A DNA stretch of 64,000 nt, from contig NZ_CP118574.1 in assembly GCF_028898845.1 (NCBI RefSeq), positions 7,675,001-7,739,000 of the forward strand, written 5' to 3'. This document shows positions 26,294 through 35,255 of this stretch, one piece after another; position 1 is the stretch's first letter; every line of letters begins with the position of its first letter. A program made the position numbers and the translations under genes. The stretch is from Streptomyces sp. WZ-12. GTDB taxonomy: Bacteria > Actinomycetota > Actinomycetes > Streptomycetales > Streptomycetaceae. The notes below the pieces were generated by a model. It saw nothing but the letters and a program-made list of their open reading frames with translations. It was not told where the DNA came from and made no database searches.

Positions 26294-27511
26294 TCAGGCG
26301 TCGGCCCGGCGCGGGGTGCGACCGGTCCTGGTCCAGGTCGTCAGTTGGCGGGCCGTCCAGGTGGTGAGGGAGCGGCCGGCGGGGACGCCGCACTCCTCGG
26401 CGCGGGCGCAGCCGTAGATCTGCCAGTCGAGCTGGCCGGGGGCGTGCGCGTCGCTGTCGATCGCGAAGAGGGCGCCGGCGTCGAGGGCCTGACGCAGCAG
26501 TCGGCGGGGTGGATCCAGGCGGTCCGGGCGGCAGTTGATCTCCACCGCGGTGCGGTGCGCGGCGCACGCCGCGAAGACCTCCGTGGCGTCGAACGCCGAT
26601 TCCGGGCGGCCCTTGCCGGTGAGCTGCCGGCCGGTGCAGTGGCCGAGGACGTCCACCAGCGGATTGCGCACCGCGGCCAGCAGCCGGCGGGTCATCGGGC
26701 CCCGGTCCATGCGGAGCGTGGAGTGGACCGAGGCGACGACCACGTCGAGCCGGTCCAGGAGTTCCGGTTCCTGGTCGAGCGAGCCGTCGTCGAGGATGTC
26801 GCACTCGATCCCGGTCAGCAGTCGGAACGGCGCCAGTTCTTCGTTGAGCTCCGCGACCACGTCCAGTTGTCGGCGCAGCCGTTCGGCGGTCAGCCCGCGG
26901 GCGACGGTGAGCCGGGGGGAGTGGTCGGTCAGCGCGCACCAGGCGTGGCCGAGGTCGCGGGCGGTCCGGGCCATCGCGGCGATCGGGCTGCCGCCGTCCG
27001 ACCAGTCCGAGTGCAGATGACAGTCGCCGCGCAGCGCCCGCCGCAGTGCCCGGCCCCGCCCGCCCTCGACCAGCGGGCCGCCGGCCTCCTGCTCCAGCGC
27101 GGCGAGGTAGGCGGGGCGTTGCCCGGCGAGCGCCTCCGCGATGACCCGGGTCGTCTTGGGGCCGAGTCCCTTGAGGCGTCCCAGCGTTCCGCGCGCGGCG
27201 CGCTCGCGCAGCTCGTCCGGGGGCAGTTGGTCGAGCACGGCGGCCGCGGTGCGGAACGCCTGCACGCGGTACGTCACCGCGCCCTGCCGTTCCAGCAGGA
27301 ACGCGATCCGGTCCAGGGCCGCCGCGGGATCCACCTCCCCACCGTGCACCGGGTGGGGGTCGGCCGCCACCGCGGTGCGGTCGCCGAACGCCGTCACCGC
27401 AGTTATGCGAATATGTCCGTTCTCTAGTGGTCGATCCGTTTCCATCGGAATGGCGGGGCGATAGCGGTGACGATTCCGGTCAATACCGCACGGGAAGTCA
27501 CGGGCAATCAT
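26294..27511 (-). CDS. PHP-domain protein with PolX-like helix-hairpin-helix N-terminus
   Basis: 405-residue protein. An N-terminal helix-hairpin-helix region like that of family-X DNA polymerases (AALDRIAFLLERQGAVTYRV and GLGPKTTRVIAEAL) is followed, from about residue 165, by a PHP metallophosphoesterase domain with DCHLHSDWSDG, TDHSPRL, GIECDIL, SVHS, and a late DSDAH. The polymerase palm is absent. This is the known actinobacterial PHP arrangement, probably a phosphatase or nuclease acting in DNA repair (inference). GGAGG lies 12 bases upstream of the ATG at 27511; an internal ATG at 27445 is an alternative start. Confidence 0.82.
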   Translation of the reverse strand: MIARDFPCGIDRNRHRYRPAIPMETDRPLENGHIRITAVTAFGDRTAVAADPHPVHGGEVDPAAALDRIAFLLERQGAVTYRVQAFRTAAAVLDQLPPDELRERAARGTLGRLKGLGPKTTRVIAEALAGQRPAYLAALEQEAGGPLVEGGRGRALRRALRGDCHLHSDWSDGGSPIAAMARTARDLGHAWCALTDHSPRLTVARGLTAERLRRQLDVVAELNEELAPFRLLTGIECDILDDGSLDQEPELLDRLDVVVASVHSTLRMDRGPMTRRLLAAVRNPLVDVLGHCTGRQLTGKGRPESAFDATEVFAACAAHRTAVEINCRPDRLDPPRRLLRQALDAGALFAIDSDAHAPGQLDWQIYGCARAEECGVPAGRSLTTWTARQLTTWTRTGRTPRRADA

Positions 27512-28009
27512 GTTCGGTTAAAACCTCCGTCACGCCCGGGTCGTACTGCGGAAACGCGCGGCGGACTTCGCGGGGTCGCGGCGCGCTAGTCGGGCGTTAA
27601 GTTCGACGGCCTTCAGGAAATCTGCACACCGAATGCGCAGCCGGCACACGCGCCGGTGTTTCGGGGCGGGGTGCGGTCCGGTCGATCGCTGGACGGCTTC
27701 CGGAATGCCCCATTCCGTGCGTCTCGCAACGACGATTCCGCGGAAAGGAAACCGGAGGAGATGTGAAGATGCCTCGCCCAAGCCATGGACGTACGTACAC
27801 GTCCGGTAATTCATTCGGGCAGTCGCGCCCGGATCACCGCTCATCCGATTAGCAGCGCAACCCGCCCGCATGCTTTGATCCATCGCACCGCGGCAGTCGC
27901 CGGGGTTTCCCGAAATCGGGGCCCGCACTACCGTGGCCGCGGCCGGGCCGGCCACCAGATGGCTCGTCCGCAGTTTTTCTTGATATTGATCCGTCTGAAG
28001 GGAAACACC
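27512..28009. promoter_or_regulatory. 500-bp region upstream of the NHLM peptide gene
   Basis: It holds the promoter side of the peptide locus and of the PHP gene. The AT-rich stretch CAGTTTTTCTTGATATTGAT at 27971-27990 stands out just before the peptide start. A micro-ORF with a good ribosome site lies at 27769-27852. No long gene is supported. Confidence 0.4.
27769..27852 (+). CDS. Possible 27-aa micro-ORF upstream of the NHLM peptide gene
   Basis: GGAGGAG lies 8 bases before the ATG at 27769; the frame runs 27 codons (MPRPSHGRTYTSGN..., ending HRSSD) to a TAG. A start-stop pair ATGTGA overlaps the same ribosome site at 27761. The product is polar and unlike any peptide known to me. It could be a leader ORF in the transcript of the peptide gene 158 bp downstream, or chance. 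Confidence 0.25.
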   Translation: MPRPSHGRTYTSGNSFGQSRPDHRSSD

Positions 28010-28225
28010 ATGAACAACGCCCAGGTTCAGACCCAGGAAATCTCCGACGCCGACCTGGACAACGTGTCCGGTGGCCTCGTCGGCGGCGTCCTGAGCAGCG
28101 TCACCGGCACCGTGGACTCCGTCGCCCCCGTCTCGGGCGCCGTCGCCAACGCCACCGGCCTGGTCCAGCAGACCACCGGCCTGGACGTGCAGGGCCTCGT
28201 CGGCGGCGCGACCAACGGTCTCTGA
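28010..28225 (+). CDS. Double-glycine leader peptide, NHLM-associated (bacteriocin-like)
   Basis: 71-residue peptide. The leader is MNNAQVQTQEISDADLDNVS followed by GG at residues 21-22, a typical C39-peptidase recognition helix (E-[IL]-x-x-x-x-L-x-x-V-x-GG). Cleavage after GG would release a 49-residue, Cys-free, almost uncharged product rich in Gly, Val, Ser, Thr and Ala, beginning LVGGVLSSVTGTVDSVAP and ending GGATNGL. GAAGGGA precedes the ATG. It sits directly ahead of an HlyD protein and two NHLM ABC exporters, the first with a C39 protease domain. No modification enzyme is nearby, so it may be exported unmodified as a bacteriocin, signal or surface-active peptide. Confidence 0.85.
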   Translation: MNNAQVQTQEISDADLDNVSGGLVGGVLSSVTGTVDSVAPVSGAVANATGLVQQTTGLDVQGLVGGATNGL

Positions 28226-28237
28226 TCCAGCCGATCA

Positions 28238-28357
28238 CGTGCCGCCCCGCGGCACGGCCGGCATCGAACGGCCACGACGGTAGTCGGCGCCCCCTCCCTG
28301 CCGATCTGCCGCACCGAGTGCCCCGGACAATCCGGCTCCGGCCGGATTCCGGGGCAC
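28238..28357 (+). terminator. Two tandem hairpins after the peptide gene
   Basis: First stem CGTGCCGC-CCC-GCGGCACG (28238-28256) begins 13 bases after the peptide stop. The second is longer: GTGCCCCGG and AATCCGG pair with CCGGATT and CCGGGGCAC (28318-28357) with an AC bulge. They probably end or attenuate transcription so that peptide mRNA exceeds exporter mRNA. The 28226-28453 gap holds nothing else I can support. Confidence 0.65.
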
Positions 28358-28453
28358 CCGGCTGTCCACCGCCGGGGCCCGCCGCCGGACCTCCGCATCG
28401 GCGGCGTACTCTCGTACGTCCGTACCAGCCCAGGCAGTTGAGGGAAGAGTGTC

Positions 28454-29260
28454 GTGCAATTCCGCCAACAGGCCCTTTCCAAGCTGCAGTCGCCCGAGGA
28501 ACTCGACCTGCCGGTGCGCTTCGCCCGCCCCCAGGGCTGGTTGGTGCTCACCGTCACCGTCCTCGTCATGATCGCCGCGACCGTCTGGGCGATCACCGGC
28601 ACGGTCACCGCCACCCTCGGCGCCCCCGGCATCCTCACCCACGGCCACGGCAGCTACGTCCTCCAGAGCCCGGTCGCCGGCCAGGTCACCACGGTCCTCG
28701 CCGAGGAGGGCAAACAGGTCGCGTCCGGCGCCCCGTTGGTCCGAATACGCACCGCGCAGGGCACCGCCACCGTCGTCCGCGCGCTCGCCGCCGGCCGGTT
28801 GACCAGTTTGGACGCCAGCATCGGCGCGGTGGTCACCACGGGCGCCGACCTCGCCTCCGTGGAGCGGACCACCGGCGTCCAAGACCCGCTGACGGCCACC
28901 CTGTACGTCCCGGCCGAGAGCGCCGCCACGCTCCCGGTCGGGGCCCCCGTCGACCTCACCGTCGCCTCCGTCCCCACCCAGCGCTACGGCGTGCTGCGCG
29001 GCCGGGTCGCCGCCATCGGCCGCGCAGCCCAGCCCCGGCAACGGATCGCGGCGTTCCTCGGCAGCGCCCAACTCGCCGAGCAGTTCTCCCGCGACGGCCA
29101 GCCCGTCGCCGTACGGGTCACCCTCGACGCCGCGCACACGGCCTCCGGCTATGCCTGGTCCACCACCACCGGACCACCCTTCGCGCTCGACTCCATGACC
29201 CAGGCCACCGCCGCCGTCCACCTGGCCGCGCAGCACCCGATCGATTGGCTGCTCTCGTGA
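28454..29260 (+). CDS. HlyD-like membrane fusion protein, NHLM secretion system
   Basis: 268-residue membrane-anchored adaptor. A short cytoplasmic start (FRQQALSKLQSPEELDLP, the characteristic opening of NHLM secretion proteins) is followed by one membrane segment (residues about 31-55) and an extracytoplasmic lipoyl/barrel-sandwich domain (YVLQSPVAGQVTTVLAEEGK) with a final beta domain. It would link the ABC exporters to the cell envelope. It lacks the long coiled coil of Gram-negative HlyD, as expected for an actinobacterium. Its TGA overlaps the GTG of the next gene (GTGA). Confidence 0.86.
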   Translation: MQFRQQALSKLQSPEELDLPVRFARPQGWLVLTVTVLVMIAATVWAITGTVTATLGAPGILTHGHGSYVLQSPVAGQVTTVLAEEGKQVASGAPLVRIRTAQGTATVVRALAAGRLTSLDASIGAVVTTGADLASVERTTGVQDPLTATLYVPAESAATLPVGAPVDLTVASVPTQRYGVLRGRVAAIGRAAQPRQRIAAFLGSAQLAEQFSRDGQPVAVRVTLDAAHTASGYAWSTTTGPPFALDSMTQATAAVHLAAQHPIDWLLS

Positions 29261-31536
29261 CCGCCCCCGATGCCTCCGCGGCGCCCCCGCAGCACCTCCC
29301 GCCCGCCGGCCGCGGCCGGCACCGCCCCGAGGGCGCGACGCCCGCCCGCCGCCGCAGGGCACCGGAGCGCGCCCCCAAGGCGAAGAAGCCGGTGCGCACC
29401 TCCACCGTCCTCCAGATGGAAGCCGTGGAGTGCGGCGCCGCCTCCCTGGCGATGGTGCTCGCCCACTACGGCCGGCACGTGCCGCTGGAGGAGCTGCGGA
29501 TCGCCTGCGGCGTCTCCCGCGACGGCTCCCGCGCCAGCAACCTCCTCAAGGCCGCCCGCAGTTACGGCCTGACCGCCAAGGGCATGCAGATGGAGACGGT
29601 CGCGCTCGCCGAGGTCCAGGCGCCGGCCATCCTCTTCTGGGAGTTCAACCACTACGTCGTCTACGACGGCATGGGCCGCCGCCTGGGCCGCCGCGGTGTC
29701 CACCTCAACGACCCCGACAAGGGCCGCCGCTTCGTGCCCGTGGAGGACTTCGACACCAGCTTCACCGGCGTCGTGCTGGTCTTCGAACCCTCCGAGGCGT
29801 TCGAGAAGGGCGGCCGGCGCCCCAGCGTCCTGCACGCCCTGCCGGCCCGGCTGCGCGGCACCACCGGCACCCTGCTGGCCGCCCTGCTCGCCAGCCTGCT
29901 GCTGGTCGGCGTCGGCGCCGCGGTGCCCGCGCTCAGCCGCACCTACATCGACATGTTCCTGATCGGCAACCAAACCTCGCTGTTGGGCCCGCTGTTCGCC
30001 GCGATGGCCGCGATGGTGGCGCTCGCCGCCGTCCTCACCGGCCTGCAACAGGCGAACCTGCTGCGCGGCCGGATCATCTCCTCCACCCTCAGCAGCGCCC
30101 GCTTCCTGAGCCATCTGCTGCGGCTGCCGGTCACCTTCTTCGCCCAGCGCTCGCCCGCCGACCTCGTCCAACGCCTCCAGTCCAACGACGCGGTCGCCGA
30201 GACCCTCGCCCGCGACCTGGCCGCGGCCGCCGTCGACGGCGTGGTCGTCATCCTCTACGCCGTACTGCTGTGGACCTACGATCCCCAACTCACCGTCATC
30301 GGCGTGCTGTTGGCCCTGCTCAACGTCGTCGCCATGCGCATCGTCGTCCGGCTGCGCGCCACCCACACCCAGAAGCTGCGCGCCGACACCGCCCGCCTCA
30401 CCAACACCTCCTACACCGGCCTCACGCTCATCGAGACGATGAAGGCCACCGGGGGCGAGAACGGTTACTTCCGCCGCTGGGCCGGCCAGCACGCCACCAC
30501 TCTGGAGGTACAGCAGCGGCTCGGCGTCCCCAGCGCCTGGCTCGCGATCGTCGCCCCCACCCTCGCCACCCTCAACAGCGCCCTGATCCTCTGGATCGGC
30601 GGCCTGCGCGCCGTCGAAGGCCACCTCTCCATCGGCCTGTTGGTCGCCTTCCAGGCCCTGGTGACCCGCTTCACCGCCCCCGTCACCCGCCTCAACGGCG
30701 TCGCCGGGCGCATCCAGGACTTCGCCGCCGACGTCGCCCGCCTCAAGGACGTCGAGAGCTTCCCCGCCGACAGCCACTACTCCCGCCCGGACGCGGACGC
30801 CGGCACCCGCCGCCTCAAGGGCCATGTCACCCTCGACGACGTCACCTTCGGCTACAGCCCGCTCGACGCCCCGCTGCTGACCGGCTTCTCGCTCTCCGTC
30901 GGCCCGGGGCAGCAGGTCGCCCTGGTCGGCGGCTCCGGCAGCGGCAAGTCCACCGTCTCCCGCCTGATCTCCGGCCTCTACGCGCCCTGGGAGGGCACCA
31001 TCCGGATCGACGGACAGCGCCTCGTCGACATCCCGCGCAGCGCGCTGGCCGCCTCGGTCTCCTTCGTCGACCAGGACGTCTTCCTCTTCGAGGGCACCGT
31101 GCGGGACAACGTCGCCCTGTGGGACCCCTCCATACCGGACGACGCGGTGATCGCCGCCCTCCAGGACGCCGCCCTCTACGACGACGTCATCGCCCGCCGC
31201 CCCGACGGCATCCACAGCCGCGTCGAACAGGACGGCCGCAACTTCTCCGGCGGGCAGCGGCAGCGCCTGGAGATCGCCCGGGCGCTGGTCCGGCGCCCCA
31301 GCGTCCTCGTCCTCGACGAGGTCACCAGCGCCCTGGACGCCGGGACCGAGGCGGTCATCATGGACAACCTGCGGCGCCGCGGCTGCGCCTGCGTCATCAT
31401 CGCCCACCGGCTGAGCACCGTCCGCGACAGCGACGAGATCGTGGTCCTGGACCACGGCACCATCGTCGAACGCGGCCGGCACGAGGAACTGGTCGCCGCC
31501 GGGGGCACCTACGCCCAGTTGGTCAAGGAGCACTGA
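29257..31536 (+). CDS. NHLM-type peptidase-containing ABC exporter (C39)
   Basis: 759-residue half-transporter. Residues about 45-185 are a C39 cysteine protease: Q53, C59 (in VECGAASLAMVLAHYG), H132 (FNHYVVYDG) and D152 (NDPDKG) form the oxyanion Gln and the Cys-His-Asp set. A six-helix ABC exporter membrane domain follows (about 200-500), then an ATPase with Walker A GGSGSGKST, signature FSGGQRQR, Walker B VLVLDE and H-loop AHRLST. It should cleave the leader of the 71-residue peptide after Gly-Gly and export the product. The GTG start overlaps the hlyD-like stop; the next exporter starts one base after its end. Confidence 0.93.
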   Translation: MTAPDASAAPPQHLPPAGRGRHRPEGATPARRRRAPERAPKAKKPVRTSTVLQMEAVECGAASLAMVLAHYGRHVPLEELRIACGVSRDGSRASNLLKAARSYGLTAKGMQMETVALAEVQAPAILFWEFNHYVVYDGMGRRLGRRGVHLNDPDKGRRFVPVEDFDTSFTGVVLVFEPSEAFEKGGRRPSVLHALPARLRGTTGTLLAALLASLLLVGVGAAVPALSRTYIDMFLIGNQTSLLGPLFAAMAAMVALAAVLTGLQQANLLRGRIISSTLSSARFLSHLLRLPVTFFAQRSPADLVQRLQSNDAVAETLARDLAAAAVDGVVVILYAVLLWTYDPQLTVIGVLLALLNVVAMRIVVRLRATHTQKLRADTARLTNTSYTGLTLIETMKATGGENGYFRRWAGQHATTLEVQQRLGVPSAWLAIVAPTLATLNSALILWIGGLRAVEGHLSIGLLVAFQALVTRFTAPVTRLNGVAGRIQDFAADVARLKDVESFPADSHYSRPDADAGTRRLKGHVTLDDVTFGYSPLDAPLLTGFSLSVGPGQQVALVGGSGSGKSTVSRLISGLYAPWEGTIRIDGQRLVDIPRSALAASVSFVDQDVFLFEGTVRDNVALWDPSIPDDAVIAALQDAALYDDVIARRPDGIHSRVEQDGRNFSGGQRQRLEIARALVRRPSVLVLDEVTSALDAGTEAVIMDNLRRRGCACVIIAHRLSTVRDSDEIVVLDHGTIVERGRHEELVAAGGTYAQLVKEH

Positions 31537-31537
31537 C

Positions 31538-34423
31538 GTGGCCTCCGCCTACCCGTCCCCGGACGCCGGACCCGGCGTGCCGCCGCCCGCGGAACCGGCC
31601 GCCGCCCCCGGTGCCGATGCCGTCAGCCACGCCCTGGGCGCCCTCGGCACCCCCGTCGACTGCACCGGGCTGCGCAACGTCCCGCTCGAAGGCCCGCACG
31701 TCCTGTGGTTGGTCACCAGCGGCGCCCTCGACCTGTTCGCGGTCGACGCCGCGCAAGAAGGCCACTGGCACTTCCTCGGCCGCCTCGAAGCCGGCACCCT
31801 GCTGCTCGGGCCCGTCCAGGGCCCCCAACACACCCTCGTCGGCCGCCCGTCGGGCGACTGCGGCCTGCGCCGGATCGCGCTGCGCGAACTGCCCCGCCCC
31901 GACCACGGCGGCGACCCCCACGCGTACGGATACGACGACCCCTATGGGACGCCGGTCGCCACCCCTTTGGAACACGCCTTCGCGCTCGGCACCGCCCGCG
32001 GGCTGGGCGTGCTCTTCGAGGCCCCGTTGGACGGCCGGCCCAGCGACGAGGCGGTGGCCGACGACGACGTGCTGTGGATGCCGGTGCCACCCGGCAGCGT
32101 CCACTACGGCGCCTCCTACGGCGCCGAGGCCGCCGCCGATCTGCTCGTCGACGCCGCGCTGTGGCAGCGCATGGTCAACCAGCAGTACCGGCTGCTGTCC
32201 GCCGTCGACCGCTGGATCGAGCAGGAGGAGCGGGCCCACGAGGACCGGGCGGCCGCCGGCATCAAGGCCGGCGAGGCCGTCCGCGAGCGCGCCGACCAGG
32301 CGCTGTTGGCCTCCATCGGCAAGGAGCGCGGCCCCCGCACCGCCGCGGGGCGCGACCGGGCCGGTGACGACCTGACCTTCGCGGTCTGCCAACAGGTCGC
32401 CGGCGCCGCCGGGATCACCCTCACCGAACCGCCCAAGGGCGCCGCGGCCGGTGACCGGGTCAGCCCCGTCGAGCGGATCGCCCTCGCCTCCCGGATACGC
32501 ACCCGCGCCGTCCGCCTCGACGGCCGCTGGTGGCGCTCCGACGCCGGCCCCCTGGTCGGCCACCGCGCCAAGTCCGGCGCCCCCGTGGCGCTGCTGTGGC
32601 GGCGCGGCCGCTACGAAGCGGTCAACCCGGCCTCCGGGCTGCGGATCCGGATCGGCAAGGACAACGCCGACGCGTTCGAGCCGCAGGCGGTGATGTTCTA
32701 CCGGCCGCTGCCCGAGCGCCGGTTGACGCTGTGGCGGCTGATGCGCTTCAGCCTCCGCGGCACCCGCACCGACCTGCGCAACCTCGCCCTGGCCGGACTG
32801 GTCACGGTCGCCCTCGGCGCCCTCGTCCCGATCGCCACCGGCAAGGTCCTCGGCGTCTACGTACCGGCGGCCCAGCGCGACCTGATCGTCCAGGTCGCGC
32901 TCGCCGTCATCGTCTCCAGCGTCGTCGCGGCCGCCTTCACCCTGCTCCAGAACCTCACCGTGCTGCGCGTCGAGGGCCGGATCGAGAGCATCCTGCAACC
33001 CGCCGTCTGGGACCGGCTGTTGCGGCTGCCCACCCAGTTCTTCGCCGCCCGCTCCACCGGTGAACTGGCCAGCGCCGCCATGGGGATCAGCACCATCCGC
33101 CGGGTCCTGGCCGGCGTCGGACCGGTCGCCGTCCAGGCCGGCACGGTCGGTGCGATCAACCTCGTGCTGCTGCTCCTCTTCAGCGTGCCGCTGGCGCTCG
33201 CCGCGCTCGCCGCGCTGCTCGTCATCGGCGCGGTCTTCCTCGTCCTCGGCCTGTGGGAACTGCGCTGGCAGCGCCGCCTGATCGTGCTCGGCAACAAGCT
33301 CAACAACCGGGCCTTCCAGACCCTGCGCGGCCTGCCCAAGCTGCGGGTCGCGGCAGCGGAGTCCTTCGCCTACGCCGCCTGGGCGCGGGAGTTCGCCCGC
33401 TCCCGGGAACTCCAGCAGCGGGCCGGCCGGATCAAGAACCTCACCACCGTCCTCAACGCCGTCTACCTGCCGGTCTGTTCCCTGGCGCTGTTCATGCTGC
33501 TGGCCGGCCCGGCCCGCGGCACCCTCTCCGCCGGCGCCTTCCTGACCTTCAACACCTCGGTGACGATGCTGCTCACCTCCGTCACCCAGATCACCGGCGC
33601 GCTCCTCCAGGCCGCCGCGGCGCTGCCGATGTTCGAGCAGATCAAGCCGGTGCTGGACGAGGCCCCCGAGGTCCGCGGCGGCAGCTCCCAACCGGGCGCG
33701 CTCTCCGGCGCCCTGGAGACCCGCCGGCTCTCCTTCCGCTACCGCGAGGACGGCCCGCTGGTCCTCGACGACGTCTCCCTCCAGGTGCGGCCCGGCGAGT
33801 TCGTCGCCATCGTCGGCCCGAGCGGCTGCGGCAAATCGACCCTGCTGCGCCTGCTGATCGGCTTCGACCGCCCCTCCTTCGGCAGCGTCCTCTACGACGG
33901 CCAGGACCTCGGCGCGCTCGACCAGGCCGCCGTCCGCCGCCAGTGCGGGGTGGTCCTCCAGAACGCCCAGCCGCTCACCGGCTCCCTCCTGGACTGCATC
34001 AGCGGCGCCGAGTCGTTCACCCAGGAAGAGGTCTGGGCGGCCGCCGAGATGGCCGGGTTGGCCGAGGACATCAAGCGGATGCCGATGGGCCTGCACACCA
34101 TGATCTCCGGCGGCGGCGCCATCTCCGGCGGCCAGCGGCAGCGGCTGATGATCGCCCAGGCGCTGGTCCGCCGCCCGCGCATCCTCTTCTTCGACGAGGC
34201 CACCAGCGCCCTGGACAACGAGACCCAGCGGATCGTGATCGACAGCACCCGCGCGCTGAGCGCCTCCCGCGTGGTCATCGCGCACCGCCTCTCCACGGTG
34301 CTGGACGCCGACCGGGTCCTGGTCATGGCCGATGGCCGGATCGTCGAACAGGGCACCCCCGCCGAGCTCCTCGCCGACACCGGCGGCCGGCTGCACGACC
34401 TGGTACGCCGTCAGATGGCCTGA
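31538..34423 (+). CDS. NHLM-type ABC exporter, second subunit with large N-terminal domain
   Basis: 961-residue ABC exporter half without peptidase. The first 400 residues are soluble: a cNMP/cupin-like sensor segment (GTPVDCTGLRNVPLEGPHVLW) and a further helical part, typical of the longer NHLM ATP-binding component. Then come membrane helices (about 415-700) and an ATPase with Walker A GPSGCGKST, signature ISGGQRQR and Walker B ILFFDE. It probably forms a heterodimer with the C39 exporter. The GTG start is 1 bp after the preceding stop. The degenerate protease domain of some such partners is absent. Confidence 0.9.
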   Translation: MASAYPSPDAGPGVPPPAEPAAAPGADAVSHALGALGTPVDCTGLRNVPLEGPHVLWLVTSGALDLFAVDAAQEGHWHFLGRLEAGTLLLGPVQGPQHTLVGRPSGDCGLRRIALRELPRPDHGGDPHAYGYDDPYGTPVATPLEHAFALGTARGLGVLFEAPLDGRPSDEAVADDDVLWMPVPPGSVHYGASYGAEAAADLLVDAALWQRMVNQQYRLLSAVDRWIEQEERAHEDRAAAGIKAGEAVRERADQALLASIGKERGPRTAAGRDRAGDDLTFAVCQQVAGAAGITLTEPPKGAAAGDRVSPVERIALASRIRTRAVRLDGRWWRSDAGPLVGHRAKSGAPVALLWRRGRYEAVNPASGLRIRIGKDNADAFEPQAVMFYRPLPERRLTLWRLMRFSLRGTRTDLRNLALAGLVTVALGALVPIATGKVLGVYVPAAQRDLIVQVALAVIVSSVVAAAFTLLQNLTVLRVEGRIESILQPAVWDRLLRLPTQFFAARSTGELASAAMGISTIRRVLAGVGPVAVQAGTVGAINLVLLLLFSVPLALAALAALLVIGAVFLVLGLWELRWQRRLIVLGNKLNNRAFQTLRGLPKLRVAAAESFAYAAWAREFARSRELQQRAGRIKNLTTVLNAVYLPVCSLALFMLLAGPARGTLSAGAFLTFNTSVTMLLTSVTQITGALLQAAAALPMFEQIKPVLDEAPEVRGGSSQPGALSGALETRRLSFRYREDGPLVLDDVSLQVRPGEFVAIVGPSGCGKSTLLRLLIGFDRPSFGSVLYDGQDLGALDQAAVRRQCGVVLQNAQPLTGSLLDCISGAESFTQEEVWAAAEMAGLAEDIKRMPMGLHTMISGGGAISGGQRQRLMIAQALVRRPRILFFDEATSALDNETQRIVIDSTRALSASRVVIAHRLSTVLDADRVLVMADGRIVEQGTPAELLADTGGRLHDLVRRQMA

Positions 34424-34548
34424 GGCCGGACGGCCGGACGGCGCTCAGGTTGCCGCGTTCCGGGTCGGCCATTCCCGGCATCCATCGCATCCTCCGCATA
34501 TCGTGCAGAACGCTCTGAAGTGATCCCACGTGGTGGACGGAGGGCGAG

Positions 34549-35010
34549 ATGCCCAAGGTGAAGCACCTGTTCGATGCGATGCCGCCCGACCGGCGCCGAC
34601 GGCTGACCGAGCTCGCCCGGCTCGTGTCGCTGCCCCGCGGCACCCGCGTCTTCGAGGAGGGCCGCCGCGCCGAGCGGTTCTGGATCATCCGCTCCGGCCG
34701 GGTCGCGCTCGACCAGCGCGTCCCCGGTCGCCGCGCGGCCGTCGTCGAAACCCTCGGCCGGGACGAACTCCTCGGCTGGTCCTGGCTGTTCCCGCCCTAC
34801 CTCTGGCACCTCGGCGCGGAGACCCTCGGCCCCGTCGAGGCGCTCGAATTCGACGCGGCCGTCGTCCGCGGCCTCTGCGCGGACGACGCCGTCCTGGGCC
34901 GCGCCGTCTACCGCTACGTCGCGGAGACCGTCGCCGAACGCCTCCACGGCACCCGCACCCGCCTCCTGGAGCTCTACGGCCCCCAGGGGAGCGGCCAAGA
35001 GGGGCCCTGA
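34549..35010 (+). CDS. Cyclic-nucleotide-binding-fold protein without HTH
   Basis: 153-residue protein with a cNMP-binding beta-barrel (residues about 8-120): LPRGTRVFEEGRRAERFWII, then SGRVALDQRVPGRRAAVVET. The Crp-type DNA-binding domain is missing, and the phosphate-binding cassette (G-E-x-R-A-A) is not evident, so ligand binding is doubtful. GGAGGGCGAG precedes the ATG. It lies 125 bp after the second NHLM exporter, whose N-terminus has a similar fold, so it may sense or regulate export; this is inference. Confidence 0.75.
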   Translation: MPKVKHLFDAMPPDRRRRLTELARLVSLPRGTRVFEEGRRAERFWIIRSGRVALDQRVPGRRAAVVETLGRDELLGWSWLFPPYLWHLGAETLGPVEALEFDAAVVRGLCADDAVLGRAVYRYVAETVAERLHGTRTRLLELYGPQGSGQEGP

Positions 35011-35255
35011 GCGCCGGCGGCCGACCGCCCGCCGCGCGTCACCCGTGCCGCCGGACCCGCCGCCGGCGGCGCCCCTCCTCTTCCTCGGTGGGGCGCGTGC
35101 GAGGACGAGTAGTCGCTCGATGAGTGATCGCTCGACATGAACGCCAGGAGGCGGGAACCGGAGGCGGCGCCTCCCCGACTACCTGTGCCGGGCCACGAGG
35201 GTGGCCCGCGGCCGGCGGACCGGCCGGAGCGTCACAGTGGTAGGGGAGAAGGCCC

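Noticed and set aside
28010..28225. Class II lanthipeptide precursor.
   Set aside because: The GG leader fits, but the product has no Cys and no LanM-type enzyme is nearby.
29149..34396. Long minus-strand frames opposite the two NHLM exporters.
   Set aside because: No family motifs and inverted codon bias; the plus strand carries complete ABC transporter motifs.
35039..35255. Cobalamin riboswitch upstream of the FecB-like gene.
   Set aside because: GGGAACCGGAGG vaguely recalls the B12-box region, but the GCCACTG box and the rest of the core are missing.
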